A DNA stretch of 64,000 nt, taken from Lentinula raphanica. Taxonomy: Eukaryota > Basidiomycota > Agaricomycetes > Agaricales > Omphalotaceae. Numbering within the stretch: position 1 is the stretch's first letter; each line of letters opens with the position of its first letter. The stretch spans positions 868,001 through 932,000 of the forward strand of contig JANVFP010000009.1 of the NCBI GenBank assembly GCA_027919835.1. Reading direction: 5' to 3'. Positions 19,258 through 30,123 of the stretch are shown piece by piece. Under the pieces are notes generated by a model. The model ran no database searches. It was given only the letters and a program-made list of their open reading frames with translations, and had not been told where the DNA came from. The position numbers and the translations under genes are program-made.

Positions 19258-21264
19258 CCACCCTCCGTTCACCACGCGGCTCATTCCTGACGCGTGGGAG
19301 AAGCTTCTGGAGGAGACGCATGCTCCTGCAGAGTTTCGGGGGATTCCGAAAGGTCTCCGCGAGGGTTTCCTCATTGGTGCTGAGGGTTACGATGTTCCCT
19401 CCACTTACTCACCTCCCAATCACTTCAAATCCGAACGAGACACCGAGGTGATTCGTAAGAAGTTTGCTGAGGAGATTGCACTTGGACGCATTTCTCCGGG
19501 CATGGCTCCTGCCGACGCAGAACGTCTCTTGGGACCGTATCGAACGGCTCCCATGGCAGTTGTGCAGCAACGAGCCGACAAGTTTCGTATTATCATCGAC
19601 CATTCCTATCCTAAGTCTTCTCTTCTTCTCCCTCGACCTCACCGCGCGTTACCCGGCGAACCCCCTGTTTCCATTGATCCCTCCAAAGTCTCTATCAATT
19701 CTCTCATCAACGCCGACGACTTCCCTTGCGACTGGGGAACTTTCTACGAGTGTTACCTGCTGGTGGCCTCCGCTCCCCCTGGGACTCAGGTTGCCACATC
19801 AGGAAAAATATTCTCATCTCTAGAGTCTCCAGAGATACCCCCCAATTCCTAGGTAGTCTCAGAGAGCCTAGAGTATCTGAGTTCTTTGAGGCTTCTAAAA
19901 ATTCTCTGGGTGCTTTCCGATGCTTTCTGGTGCTTTCTGGTGCTTTCAGATGCTCTCAGGATCTTTCAGGATCTCTAGGATGTTTTTTGATCTTTCAAAG
20001 TTCACAAAAATCTCTGAGCAGCCTAGGAATTGGGGGGTATCTCTGGAGACTCTAGAGATGAAAATATTTTTCCTGATGCATGTTTGACGTCGATGCAGCT
20101 TTTCGCAACATTCCTCTACACCCTTCTGTCCGCCGTTTTGTCGCTCTTTCGTTCGAGGGTCGGGTGCACCTCGACTTCATGCTTAATTTTGGTGTGCGTT
20201 CTGCACCGGGTATTTGGGGCCACGTCGCTGATGCCATGGCGTGGATTCTCAAGCACAAAGGTGTCCAGGCTTTGCTCAAGTGGGTGGACGACTTTGCCTT
20301 TTTTCGTTTCCCCATCGGCCAACGTTCAGATGGTTCTTACATCTACTCGTACGACGAGGAGTTGGTGTGGTCCCTCGCGCGGCTGTTGGGCTGGCCGTGG
20401 GCCCTGTCAAAGTTCTTCCCCTTTGCATTCCTCTTCCTGTACCTTGGGTTTCTGTGGAAGCTCACGGAGCGCACTGTGGAGTTACCAACGGCTAAGAAGG
20501 AGAAGTATCTCGCCAAACTCAATGAGTGGGTCTCGGCGCCTTCCCAAGATCTTGCACATGTCGAAAGTCTCATTGGCACCCTCAACCATGTCTGTCTGGT
20601 CGCTCCGCAAGGCCGCTCGAGAATGTCGCAGTTGTACCGGTTCCGGGCTTCCTTCAAGGCTGGCCACTCCTCCTTTGTCAGGCATCGTATTGCCTCCGGT
20701 CTCCGCGCTGATCTCCTATGGTGGCAGGACCTTCTTCGTCAGGACTTCGTGGGCCTCCACGTCGCTCCTCCCATGGCTTTTTCGTCGGACGTTCTTTATG
20801 TCGATGCCTCCACGTCTTGGGGTATTGGCATGGTGCTGAACGGCAGGTGGTTGGCTTGGGAACTCAAGCAGGGCTGGCTTGACGACCCGGAGCGTCACAT
20901 CGGCTGGGCCGAGATGGTTGCAGTGGAGTTGGCCCTCCGCACCCTCCTGTCTTCTGGGCGAAAGGATGCTCGTTACCGCATTCTCTCGGACAACAAGGGT
21001 GTAGTCGGTGCGCTGGACAAGGGTGTGTCGCGTGGCCCACAGCAGAATGAGGTCCTCAAGCACATCGTTGATCTCATGCACGCTCACAACGTGTGGGTGG
21101 AGCCGATTTGGATTCCCTCCAAGGAGAATGTCGCTGATGCTCCTTCCCGTGGTGTTTTTCCTTCGCGGAAAGACTTACACTCGCATCCACCGTCTGTTCC
21201 TTCGCACTTGCGGGCGTTCGTGTCGGCCTCTCTCACGTATCACGATTCTCGCTTGGCTGAGTGA
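19250..21264 (+). pseudogene. Ngaro ORF2: reverse transcriptase-RNase H, interrupted by a MITE
   Basis: Starts MLDHPPFTTRLIP, overlapping the end of ORF1. The RT fingers and palm follow (KFRIIIDHSYPKSS, then FDVDAAFRNIPLHPSVRR after the MITE). The catalytic box is WVDDFAFF in place of YxDD, and RNase H follows (LYVDASTSWGIGMVL, SDNKGVVGALDKG, IPSKENVADAPSR). The 282-bp MITE at 19797-20078 introduces stops. Removing it together with one copy of the CA duplication rejoins the frame exactly, so the enzyme was intact before that insertion. This copy should now be unable to reverse-transcribe itself. Confidence 0.88.
19797..20078 (-). mobile_element. 282-bp MITE, copy 2 (inside Ngaro RT)
   Basis: Same length and termini (CATCAGGAAAAATATT...) as 3561-3842 but in opposite orientation, with scattered substitutions. 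Flanked by CA on both sides (19795-19796 and 20079-20080), a 2-bp duplication that is not TA. Its insertion postdates the Ngaro element. Confidence 0.9.
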
Positions 21265-21568
21265 TTGACAATGTCGTTTTACTTGATTACCGTGTTCTAT
21301 TTGACTACGCTGTATGCTATGTTACGCTGCGACTACGCTGTACGCTAAGTTTTGTGCTATGTCGAGTAGTGGCTATTTTGTATGTTGTACGCTGTATTTT
21401 CGTTTCCATTCATCCTGGTCGTCCCTATCTATGCGTTACCTACTGTCTGTTTTTCCGCTGGCTGTTTTTACTATCGCTACATTCCTTTGCAGAACGTTCT
21501 TGTCTTCCTGCAGTGTGTTAAATTCATCGTTCCAATCCTCTGAAAGGTTCGACTTCAGTTGATATCAC

Positions 21569-22684
21569 ATGTTTGTGTCCGCCGTTCGCGACGCATGTGT
21601 TTTTCGCGTCTGTCAACTCATACTCTCTCACCACATCGCTATGGTCGTCTCTCATTCCTCCCATCCTACCTCACGTGTTGTTTCGCTCGACGAACGAGCT
21701 AGGAAGCTCGCAGAGGATGCTGTCAGCATCAAGACACGTCAACGCCGATTCAACGACGTTGTAAAGTTCCTCGATTGGGCCTATGCGGAGAATTTATCAA
21801 TTCCTGATGTTCTTCCAGCCTCCGAGAACACGCTCTGCAATTACGCCGCATCTTTGGCAGGCCTCGTCTCGGGTTGTACTGCGAAGTCCAAGTTTTCCTC
21901 CTTAAAGTCGTGGACGATAATGGAGGGTCATCGGTGGTTGGGGGGTGACAGGCTGAAGAAGGTGTTGGCTGGTGTTGATCGTGCGACGCCTCCTTCTTCA
22001 TTTCGGGCGAAACGTCATCCAGTTCTTCCCAAGCATCTTTGGTCTCTTCATGATGGTTTGTCTGCGCAATCCGGTCTCGATGTTTGCGTAGCGGCAGCAG
22101 CGAAAACGATGATGTATGGACAACTTCGATCGGGCGAAGTTCTACCAACTAACAGCGATATCCTTCGTTATGATTCGTCCATCATGCCTCTCGCTCACCA
22201 CCTTGGCCCTGTCAATTCCTCGGGTTCTCGGTGCTTGTTTCTACCATCCACGAAAACCACGCGCCAAAGAGGTGATGAGGTACTCATCCCAGTACAGAAT
22301 GGTCGCACCGATCCTGTGCGTGCTCTTCGGGATCATTTCGCTATCAATAACATAGTGGATTCCGACCCTCTGTTCTCTTACCTCGACGCTGGCTGTGTCC
22401 GCCGTGTCTTGACGGTGAAGGTATTCTTGCGGAGATGCAACGAAATCTGGAAGCGGGATGGTTATCCATCCATGTCCGGACACTGTTTCCGCATCGGCGG
22501 GACCACGCATTACCTGTTGTCCGGAATTAATCCAGACGTGGTGAAAGTTTTTGGGCGTTGGAAGTCGTCTGCCTTCCTCACCTATTGGAGACATTTGGAA
22601 TCATTGGGCTCCCTTCACTTGCACCGTTATACTGCTCAGCATTCCTACTTCGATTCCATGCAGCGTCGTGTTATTCATGCCTGA
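21569..22684 (+). CDS. Ngaro ORF3: tyrosine recombinase
   Basis: 371 residues; alternative start MVVSHSSHPTSR at 21641. The N-terminal half holds a SAM-like DNA-binding domain (KTRQRRFNDVVKFLDWAYAEN). The catalytic half has the full set: Arg in MMYGQLRSGE (about residue 187), the H-x-x-R box in SGHCFRIGGTTHYLL (about 305-308) and the nucleophile Tyr in SAFLTYWRH (about 337). The FRIGGTTH variant is characteristic of Ngaro-type recombinases. It inserts the circular cDNA into the genome. No stops or frameshifts. Confidence 0.92.
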   Translation: MFVSAVRDACVFRVCQLILSHHIAMVVSHSSHPTSRVVSLDERARKLAEDAVSIKTRQRRFNDVVKFLDWAYAENLSIPDVLPASENTLCNYAASLAGLVSGCTAKSKFSSLKSWTIMEGHRWLGGDRLKKVLAGVDRATPPSSFRAKRHPVLPKHLWSLHDGLSAQSGLDVCVAAAAKTMMYGQLRSGEVLPTNSDILRYDSSIMPLAHHLGPVNSSGSRCLFLPSTKTTRQRGDEVLIPVQNGRTDPVRALRDHFAINNIVDSDPLFSYLDAGCVRRVLTVKVFLRRCNEIWKRDGYPSMSGHCFRIGGTTHYLLSGINPDVVKVFGRWKSSAFLTYWRHLESLGSLHLHRYTAQHSYFDSMQRRVIHA

Positions 22685-22806
22685 CAGTTTACATTTTGCT
22701 AATTTACCATTCATTTGTTCAGTGGGTTATTTGTAATCTTGGCTTGGTGCTGGGGCACCTGGGGGTTGTCGACTTCATTCCGACGCGCCTTCGCTTACTT
22801 TGTTTA

Positions 22807-22938
22807 GGGTTATCGGCCCTCGTCTTTACACCCCCAGATGATTCACCGACGGTGTTTTTTGACAACACCTAAGTGTTATCTATTCTATACCCATCACCGG
22901 TCATAAGTATTGGAAAGCTTGCCGTAGCTGACTCGAAA
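22807..22938 (+). repeat. Ngaro split repeat B1 (132 bp)
   Basis: From GGGTTATCGGCCC to GACTCGAAA, directly abutting A2; repeated at 23151-23282. Confidence 0.92.
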
Positions 22939-23098
22939 GTGTAAGATTCTTCGAAACGATCACGTGAGAAGAATATGGGTTTTCGAAGAAGTGAAGGTGG
23001 CTGTGAGATTTGAGTCACCTTACTTCTTGCAGTCATCATCATCGAGAACAACGAGCAGCGCAGCTCGAACTTGTTCTCCGTTTATCTTAAAATTTTCG
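22939..23098 (+). repeat. Ngaro split repeat A2 (160 bp)
   Basis: Matches A1 at 16727-16886 and follows B1 without a gap. Confidence 0.93.
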
Positions 23099-23150
23099 CC
23101 CACCAACCCTCCCTTAAGCAATTCAATTAACTTATGACTGTAAAGATCGG

Positions 23151-23282
23151 GGGTTATCGGCCCTCGTCTTTACACCCCCAGATGATTCACCGACGGTGTT
23201 TTTTGACAACACCTAAGTGTTATCTATTCTATACCCATCACCGGTCATAAGTATTGGAAAGCTTGCCGTAGCTGACTCGAAA
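23151..23282 (+). repeat. Ngaro split repeat B2 (132 bp)
   Basis: Matches B1. It is separated from A2 by 52 bp, where many described Ngaro elements have A2 and B2 contiguous. Marks the right end of the element. Confidence 0.9.
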
Positions 23283-23690
23283 CTAAGTTTCCTGGCTGTG
23301 AGCGTCTATTTTCTTTCTTACTCCGCTGGTTGCTGAAGGCTGAAGCTGGGAAACTTCAAGAACGGCTCTCAGCCGGTCGTGTCTTCCATTCTTTTCGCAC
23401 TTGGTAGTAACAACCACCTCAAAGTACCCTTTCCCACATCTTCCTCTTCCCGGCTTTCTCACTTCTGAACTACGGCGAAGCCGGCTCTAATACGTGAAAC
23501 AATGACTCGAAGGGCCACAGGATGTGGAGAACACGACGCCGAGGGAGCAATATCGAGCTCAACAGCAACAGGATTAGCCCTTCTAGACTAGCGCGTGCAA
23601 GAACCGGCGAAAGTCAAGAGGAATATAGGCACTCGCAGTCATCATATCTACTGGAAGCAAAGCGAGTTGGCAAGAGATTAAACAGGGTCG
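23283..23690. other. Right flank of the Ngaro-like element, no gene
   Basis: No supported gene. From about 23420 it resembles the first bases of this window, marking the start of the second arm of the segmental duplication. Confidence 0.4.
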
Positions 23691-23699
23691 TTGATTGAT

Positions 23700-24060
23700 A
23701 CTCGCTCCCATAACCGCGAACTCACAAAAGATCCGAATTCTTCTCTCGAGTCTCCTGCATACCTGTCGCTCTGAACCCTTTGATTGTCTCTTGGATCCTT
23801 CTACCTCAAGCTCAAGTCTTACGCAACGATACCAGATTTCGCCTCATCTCATCTTCGAAGTCAGAGAAGACATGATGTTTCTACGACGACTTGTAGGAAC
23901 TGTCATCATTTTCGACCTTCTATCTTGCCTTGGAGGTACAAAGCTCCTGGGTGTACTCTACGTCTTATATCTCTTCTCCTACGCGAGACTATGTACCGGG
24001 TATACTGGAGCAAGCCCGACGTGCGCTTCGACGGATGATTACGAGACAATATTCGCCTCT
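23700..24060 (+). pseudogene. Relic of the GPHR gene
   Basis: Diverged copy of about 33720-34050 of the intact GPHR gene. Shared landmarks are 'cttgtaggaactgtcatcatttt' against 'gtcgtaggaactatcatcctt' and 'gagcaagcccgacgtgcgctt' against 'gagcaagcccaacgtgcgctt'. The frame drifts (VGTVIIFDLLSCLGG against VGTIILGLLSGFGA), so it is not functional. Confidence 0.75.
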
Positions 24061-24596
24061 ATTCACCTTCTCTTGGGACAAGCACGAAGACTGCAGTGCA
24101 ACTACATAGGACTGCATCCTTGTCGATCAAACGATACTATCAGATCTCTGCCAATCCGTCTTTCTGGTCCGGACTTCTCTCCAATTTGCAGCTGTCCGAC
24201 GCCCGTGTGCCAGCGTAGGCAGTGTGCTAGCAGGTTCTAGCTGAAGCAGGCTTGAGCGCAACTGTCGTCGGCAGCAAAAGGCAGCAGACGTCGATATCGC
24301 AGGTTATCTGGTAAGATCTTCACATCTGCAATCTAGTCAGGATTTCGCCTGATTTTGTGCATAGTCGTCAGCGACGGTTAGTGGCTGTCGACGCCTCCAA
24401 GTTTAGAGATTCATGCTTTTTGCAATCCTCAGTCGAACGCCTTAGGCCCGTACTCGTTTCTCATCCGATTGCCCTATGACATCTGTTCTTCTGGGAAATC
24501 TCGAAGCTTTCCTCGTTTCTCCTTCGGGATTCAACTCCAAAATGCCTCAAGGCCTACTAGATTCTACATAAAAGGTAGTTACTGGCATTCGCTCAT

Positions 24597-25322
24597 TTGA
24601 GAACACACCGACTCATCTATTCATATCATAGTATCATCATATCTTTCCAATGCGAGTCCTCAGCCATCTGCTGTCATGGCCATGTCGTTTCCTATATGAT
24701 ACTTCGTGATCCGAGTCCCGACGCTTCACCATCGCTGCTTCCAGTGTACTATAGCTATCCCGATGACCACCAACACAGACCCGACCGAGTCGAGCTTGAG
24801 TCTTGGCAGGCGCAGGGAGATCTCAACTTTGCACGAGAATCGAAGATCATACCTACGATGACTTTCCAATCCCTCCCCCTCCCATCCCTCACTGACAGGA
24901 GCAATTCTGTCTAATCAATATCCGGGTATCAAAACGCGCATCGTTGTTTGGGGTCTCGCCCGGCTTACAATGTTGAAGGAGAACTTAGACTTGATAGCGC
25001 CACCCACAAAATTGGCTTTTCTATCAAATTCGCAGATCGTCGCTTCGTTGGTCAACTACGAGAAGACGATCACGATGGCAGTGATCTATATCTCAAGGAA
25101 CTGCGACGGAGACTGTCATCTCCTAGTGAACCCAGCTCGCTGGTCGGGTAAGAACTTTTTCATAGTGCACATACTGGCACCCTCACTCACCTCTTTCAGG
25201 CCCTCGCCGGTCTTCCTGAGCTTATATCTCTTTTGCTTGATGATACTGCCGCATCCCATTCTTCACTTTTTGGCTCTAGTAGTGTAGGTTGGGCATTATT
25301 GGCACCCCTTGTACCAGCATAG
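24597..25322 (+). other. Unrecognised duplicated segment, probable gene relic
   Basis: Coding-like text with an intron-like break (GTAAGA at 25148 to TTTCAG at 25199). The downstream part reads LAGLPELISLLLDDTAAS in one frame up to a stop at 25320. A diverged version lies at about 815-930, upstream of DUF6535 copy 1. The exon phases on the two sides do not agree for any clean model, so I regard it as a decayed gene end that duplicated together with DUF6535. I do not recognise the family. Confidence 0.35.
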
Positions 25323-25549
25323 ATCTCACTCCTTCTTCGGAATTTGTAATCCAATGTCTTTGCACATCCGCTATGTTCATATCTTCTGCATGGCAATTGC
25401 TAGTAGTGAAGGCTACATAGTCCTGCGGTGCGAGACGAATTTTGAAACAGCTTTGACCTTTCGGGTAGCCTGTGACTTGAAGGCCAGCGCCCGCACAGCG
25501 CCCAAGATATTCAGCGCTCGTGAATTGTCTTCTTCAACTTACAACCACC

Positions 25550-28500
25550 ATGTCTGTTAGTGAGCAGGATCCGTCCCGCGTCATATCAGTACCCTCTTCT
25601 CCTCTGCAAGCTGCTGGTGTCATTGATGATTCGGATATGCGGAAAAGTGCAGATACTTTTGAAAAACCTTCAAGCCATCAAGAACCAGAGCGTTCTTCTG
25701 GTCCTTCTACTACTGCCCCTCATGCAGATGCCTCCAAAGACTCTAACAATCTTCCCAACATCAAGTCCATATCCCGAAAGGCCGCCCATGAAGACAGTGA
25801 TCATTTCTTTGGAATGAAGAGAAAAGGATACATACCACAACAAGGCCAGTTGCACATCCTTCCGTTTCTTCAACTTACTCTGATTACACCAATCGAATAC
25901 AGATATTACAGATGACTATGAACAGAGGTTTCCTGAAGATCCTGTTTTTGAGGAAACAGGCCCGAACGCTCGCGTTTGGCGAACATATTTGGTTGAAAGT
26001 GCTGCTTTCGATGAGAACATGGTTGGAGAAGCTCGAGATGGATTGGATGCTATGCTTGTATTTGTATGTTTTCCATTCACAGTCAATGAGTAGACAGTTT
26101 GCTCATTCTGGTCTCACCAGGCTGGTCTTTTCTCTGCAGTGGTCACCTCATTTCTGGTCCAGACATCACAAAATCTTCAACTCAATTCTGCTGATGTTAC
26201 TGCTTCACTTCTTTCTGAACTGGTTGCTGTGCAGCGTGCTGCTGCTTCTGGAGGCAATATCTCTGCTGTGCCTCCTTCTATACTTGTTTTTGGATCTGAC
26301 TTCCATCCTGACGCTGTTGATGTCTGGATCAATGGGCTCTGGCTGATCAGTCTTGCTTTGGCTTTGGTCATTGCACTCACAGCAGTTTTAGTCAAGCAAT
26401 GGTTGCATCATTATGTTGCTATACCATCTGGAACACCAAAGGAAAGGAGTCACATACATCAGTTTAGGTTTGCTGGTCTTGAAAAATGGCAGGTGTTGAG
26501 CATTATAGGTTTATTGCCTGTGATTATGCATGTGTCCCTTGCACTGTTTTTCCTTGGGCTCATCATATTCTTGGTTCCGCTCCAATTGGTGTTGGCTTTG
26601 ATCATTGGTGCAATCACCTTTGTGGTTTATAGTCTATATATCACCTCAAATATCCTTCCCATTTTTGATCCACAGTGCCCTTATCAGACACCACTCACTG
26701 ATTTTCTGATGAGATTTGGTGTATTGGCCCATTCACTGCTTCTAAAGATTCAGGACCAACTGTACTTTCTCCAAACCAAGGCATTGGCAAAGAAGAAAAT
26801 TAGCAGAAGAAGATTTGTAACATCAAAGATGCTTGAGAAAGAAGCAGTTGATTCCAGAATTGACATGCTGTCTGTGGCTGCTTTGCACTGGTTGTTCAAA
26901 GCATCATCAAATCATTCTGTTGAAGAAGTGGTTATCCAAGCTATAGGAGGACTTCCTATGACAATGAAGAATGAGGTTGTGGATGTTTTCAATGACTTGG
27001 AGATAAATGTCTACACAATTATAGAGCATGACGTCCTTATCAGAGATAACTATGGGTTTGCTACTGGTGTAAAACCTGGTACTGAAGCTTCTGCAGAAAG
27101 AAAATGCAGAGCAAAGTTATTTTTTGGACCAGAAAAATACATAGCTCTTCCATTGTCATTCCGCATTCACTGGACACCCATACAAGCTGCTACATTACTT
27201 ACTGGTTGTGGCATCACTAGGACTCATTATAATGATGATTTTCTAAAGGAGTTTATCTTTTCTCATTATGAAATGAAGCATCATCCTCTGATTTGGTTGG
27301 AGATTATAAGATCAAGTATAAAAGAAGGAAGTACTATATGGGACAATTATTTAGAGGATCCAGCAATATTCAAAATGCTACTTTCCACGTTATGGCTCAA
27401 GAATGAGACTACTGATTTTTCCACTCAGCCATTATTGTACACCATGATAGAAACATTATCTGTTTACATGGCTGATGAATTTTGGCAAAGCTTTGCCAGT
27501 TTGTATCACATAGGACCATTTCTGTCATATCCTATTGGCCCATCTCCTGGGATGAAGGTATTGATGCATATTCTGAATATTGCATTGCATCATGCAAGTT
27601 GTGATATAACTCCTCCTAATGCTTTCCTTGCTACTGATTGCTGGCATTGGTTAGTAATTGATGAATTCTTGGACAAAGCAAGTAATCATGCAATGTTGTG
27701 GCATTGTGGCTGGATGGACCCCAATTATGATGTAATATTTTCCTGGCTTGTTGAGCTCAGCAGAGGAACATCTATCTCCAAACTCTTGTCCCCTAGCGGA
27801 ATTCAAAGACAAGAAAAAGTCCTGATTCTGTACAAGTGCCTAATGACTCTGAAACCTTCAGCATATTTTACATATGAACTTGAAATGCCCTTCTTACAAC
27901 TTCAACCACAAGCTCTTACCTCTTTATATCAGGTTCTTGAAGGAATGACCAAATACATTTCAAAGAATGTGGCACAACTGGGTTATATAGGTTTCGATAC
28001 ATATGTTGATGTATTTTACATCATCGGGGTTGCTTTGGAACACAACAGTGAAGATGCCTACCAGTTGATTGTTGAAAATAATGGTTTACAACTACTTGGT
28101 CGTAGCTTGTACAGACACAAGGAAATAAACAGCATGTACTATGAGACAACACTCTTGCGACTACAAAGGAAACTAGTCATTGCTTATATCGACGGACTTT
28201 TGAAGGGCATTCAGCGTCCAGCAAGCCGCATATCACGAGAAATATGTACCAACTATTTATGGAAGCCTGATGTCCTTCATATCTGCGCTCTTTGCTGTAT
28301 TCAACTCAAGGCTTCTAAAACTCGCCGCAATGATTTTTTGTCAGATTTGTCAGTGGAGAAATTGGCACTGCTATGTTCAGATGCGCCCGGGTCGCTTTGG
28401 AAAGAAACGGTGTCATGGATGGGATCTCTATCTATTTGGTTTAGCTCTCATGAAAAGGCACGGTGGATGAAACCATACAGTATTAAGGGCCCGGGATCAG

Positions 28501-28925
28501 CTGAAGATTACGAAGCTCTTGAAGAGAGTTTTGTCAAACATGGACTGGGGGAGCCCTGGCTATTGTCGATAATAATGGCTATGCTAAATTGGACTGAGCC
28601 TTGGTTTGAGAATGATGTGGCGTTTGACCTGTGCGTTGCGGTGGAAGCGTTCCGTCGTACACTTCGAGTCAAGCGAGGAGAGAATCCGGTTGTAAGAGTA
28701 TTTTCTCTCCGTCATCTTTGTTCAGAGTGAGCTAACTTAGTACAATGGTTTCAGATTCAACCCGGCAAAGTCATCAACAACGAGTCGACTGCGAACGTCT
28801 CGAAGACTGCCAGCGGCTGGGTTAAATTTCGACGATCGATATATGATTCCAATTTTTGGCCTTGGACAAACTCGAAGGAAGATCAGCCACCCAAGTCCGA
28901 GATTGAGCTTCACGCGCAAGTTTGA
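25550..28925 (+). CDS. DUF6535 domain membrane protein, copy 2
   Basis: About 1065 residues in four exons: 25550-25844, 25903-26063, 26121-28691, 28755-28925. Exon phases close exactly. The DUF6535 domain spans exons 2-3 (RVWRTYLVESAAFDENMV ... AGLFSAVVTSFLVQTSQ). Membrane segments follow: WINGLWLISLALALVIALTA, then LLPVIMHVSLALFFLGL with FLVPLQLVLALIIGAI. The rest is a long helical cytosolic part of unknown function. Intron 1 has a GC donor (caag|gccagt) where copy 1 has GT. Without splicing there it stops at 25913, so the gene is intact only if this GC-AG intron is used. Convergent with the lectin gene. DUF6535 has no assigned role. Confidence 0.85.
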
Positions 28926-29054
28926 ATGTTCGACTTAGAATGCAGATGCGCTGAGGACGTTGATGAAACTCTGATGGTAGTATACAGTCTTTGCTACTTG
29001 ATGTATTCCTACAAATTGATGATACTTCCACAATATTTCTGTCAGTCCAAGTTT

Positions 29055-29681
29055 CTACGCCGGCACAAACTTCCAGGTCTGGTTCCTCCCCTCCCATTTG
29101 ATCCACAGAGTCACGATAGTTCCTGGCGTGGGATTGCCATGGTCGGACAGATCGATGTTGATCGCAGTCGGAGCGTTGGGAACGTACATACTGTATATCG
29201 GAAATAGAAATTTCAGCTCGTCAAAGCCGACGATGGAAACAAGCGAGATAAATTGAGCTCACCGGAAGTGGCTGGGATCTTCATCATCGGGGTAGATATC
29301 CCACTTGAAAGGCTCGTTCACAGCCACGAGGGGCGTGCCGTTCTCTGGGGGTCCTTCGATACCTAGGAATTGACCAGACTCGACGCTTTGGAAGGTCCAG
29401 TGACCGCCTTCTCCCTGCTCGAGGCGCCACTACAAATGTACGAAGAAGAGTCGAGTAAGATTGAGAACGTGGAATCAGGACATCGCGTAAGTACCTTCTG
29501 GTTGTTACCGTTATTTTCAGAGAAGCCGGAGACTGGACAACGACGAGAACAGTTAGATAGGTTTGAACGAATATCATAGCGATGAAAACTTACTGGTCCT
29601 TCCATCTGTGCCCGAAAGGTCGAGGATGGTTCCGGCTTTGCCATTGTAGATTTTATAGACGTTTCCTGATTGGATGGACAT
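29055..29681 (-). CDS. Ricin-B-type (beta-trefoil) lectin
   Basis: Four exons (29681-29594, 29532-29498, 29429-29263, 29190-29055) give about 143 residues, the size of single-domain mushroom ricin-B-like lectins. It starts MSIQSGNVYKIYNGKAGT with no signal peptide, so it is cytosolic. Beta-trefoil hallmarks are TILDLSGTDG, NNGNNQKWRLEQG (QxW motif), GHWTFQSVESGQFLGI and, at the end, WEGRNQTWKFVPA (second QxW-like motif). Such lectins bind glycans and act in defence against animals and other predators. The sugar specificity cannot be read here. A relic of it lies at 15834-16033. The frame is intact with consensus splice sites. Confidence 0.88.
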
Positions 29682-29741
29682 GATTAAGTTCAATGTGATG
29701 GTGGTTGTTGTCTGAGGGAGAAGAAGAGAGAAATGAATCAG

Positions 29742-29749
29742 CTTTTATA
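29742..29749 (-). promoter_or_regulatory. TATA box of the lectin gene
   Basis: TATAAAAG on the minus strand about 60 nt upstream of the lectin ATG. Confidence 0.5.
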
Positions 29750-30123
29750 CCTGTTCTGTGGGTTCGACGTCATCTACGATGAGGCCAATATCCAATCTGT
29801 CAAACATCAGTCAAACTTGGAGCAAAGGAGAAAAAGGCTCGGCGCTGCCTGACGCTGCTAGGCGATGTGCATTGTGGGGTATAGATTGACAGGCGTCATA
29901 AGGGAGACTGGAACTTTGGAAGAAATCTAGATTCACGGTTAAGCAACGTACAGTCCTTGTACAGTCCAATGTCGAGGATTACAACAGGCGAAATAGCGAA
30001 ACAGCATTTACATATGCACAAAACACGCAGAGAAGAATCAGAGCAGTCAGGGTAAAGCATCCAAAAAAACCATGCAAATGAAAAGAGTCTGGAAGGGTCC
30101 ATGACAGAAGAAACGACGATCCA
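29750..30123. other. Intergenic, lectin promoter and cyclin-gene 3' flank
   Basis: I see no gene. It lies between the 5' side of the lectin and the 3' end of the cyclin-fold gene, both on the minus strand. Confidence 0.5.

Larger units (their letters stand above)
16727..23282 (+). mobile_element. Ngaro-like tyrosine-recombinase (YR) retrotransposon
   Basis: 6556-bp element with split direct repeats in the order A1 - genes - B1 - A2 - B2 (A: 16727-16886 and 22939-23098; B: 22807-22938 and 23151-23282). This is the layout of Ngaro/PAT-type elements, which integrate through a circular intermediate with a tyrosine recombinase and make no target duplication. It carries three ORFs: a Gag-like protein, RT-RNase H and a tyrosine recombinase. 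I see no methyltransferase domain, which argues for Ngaro rather than DIRS1. The RT is interrupted by a MITE; otherwise the reading frames are open. Confidence 0.9.

Noticed and set aside
16727..23282. DIRS1-type rather than Ngaro-type element
   Set aside because: No inverted terminal repeats or methyltransferase; split direct repeats and the HCFRIGGTTH recombinase box fit Ngaro.
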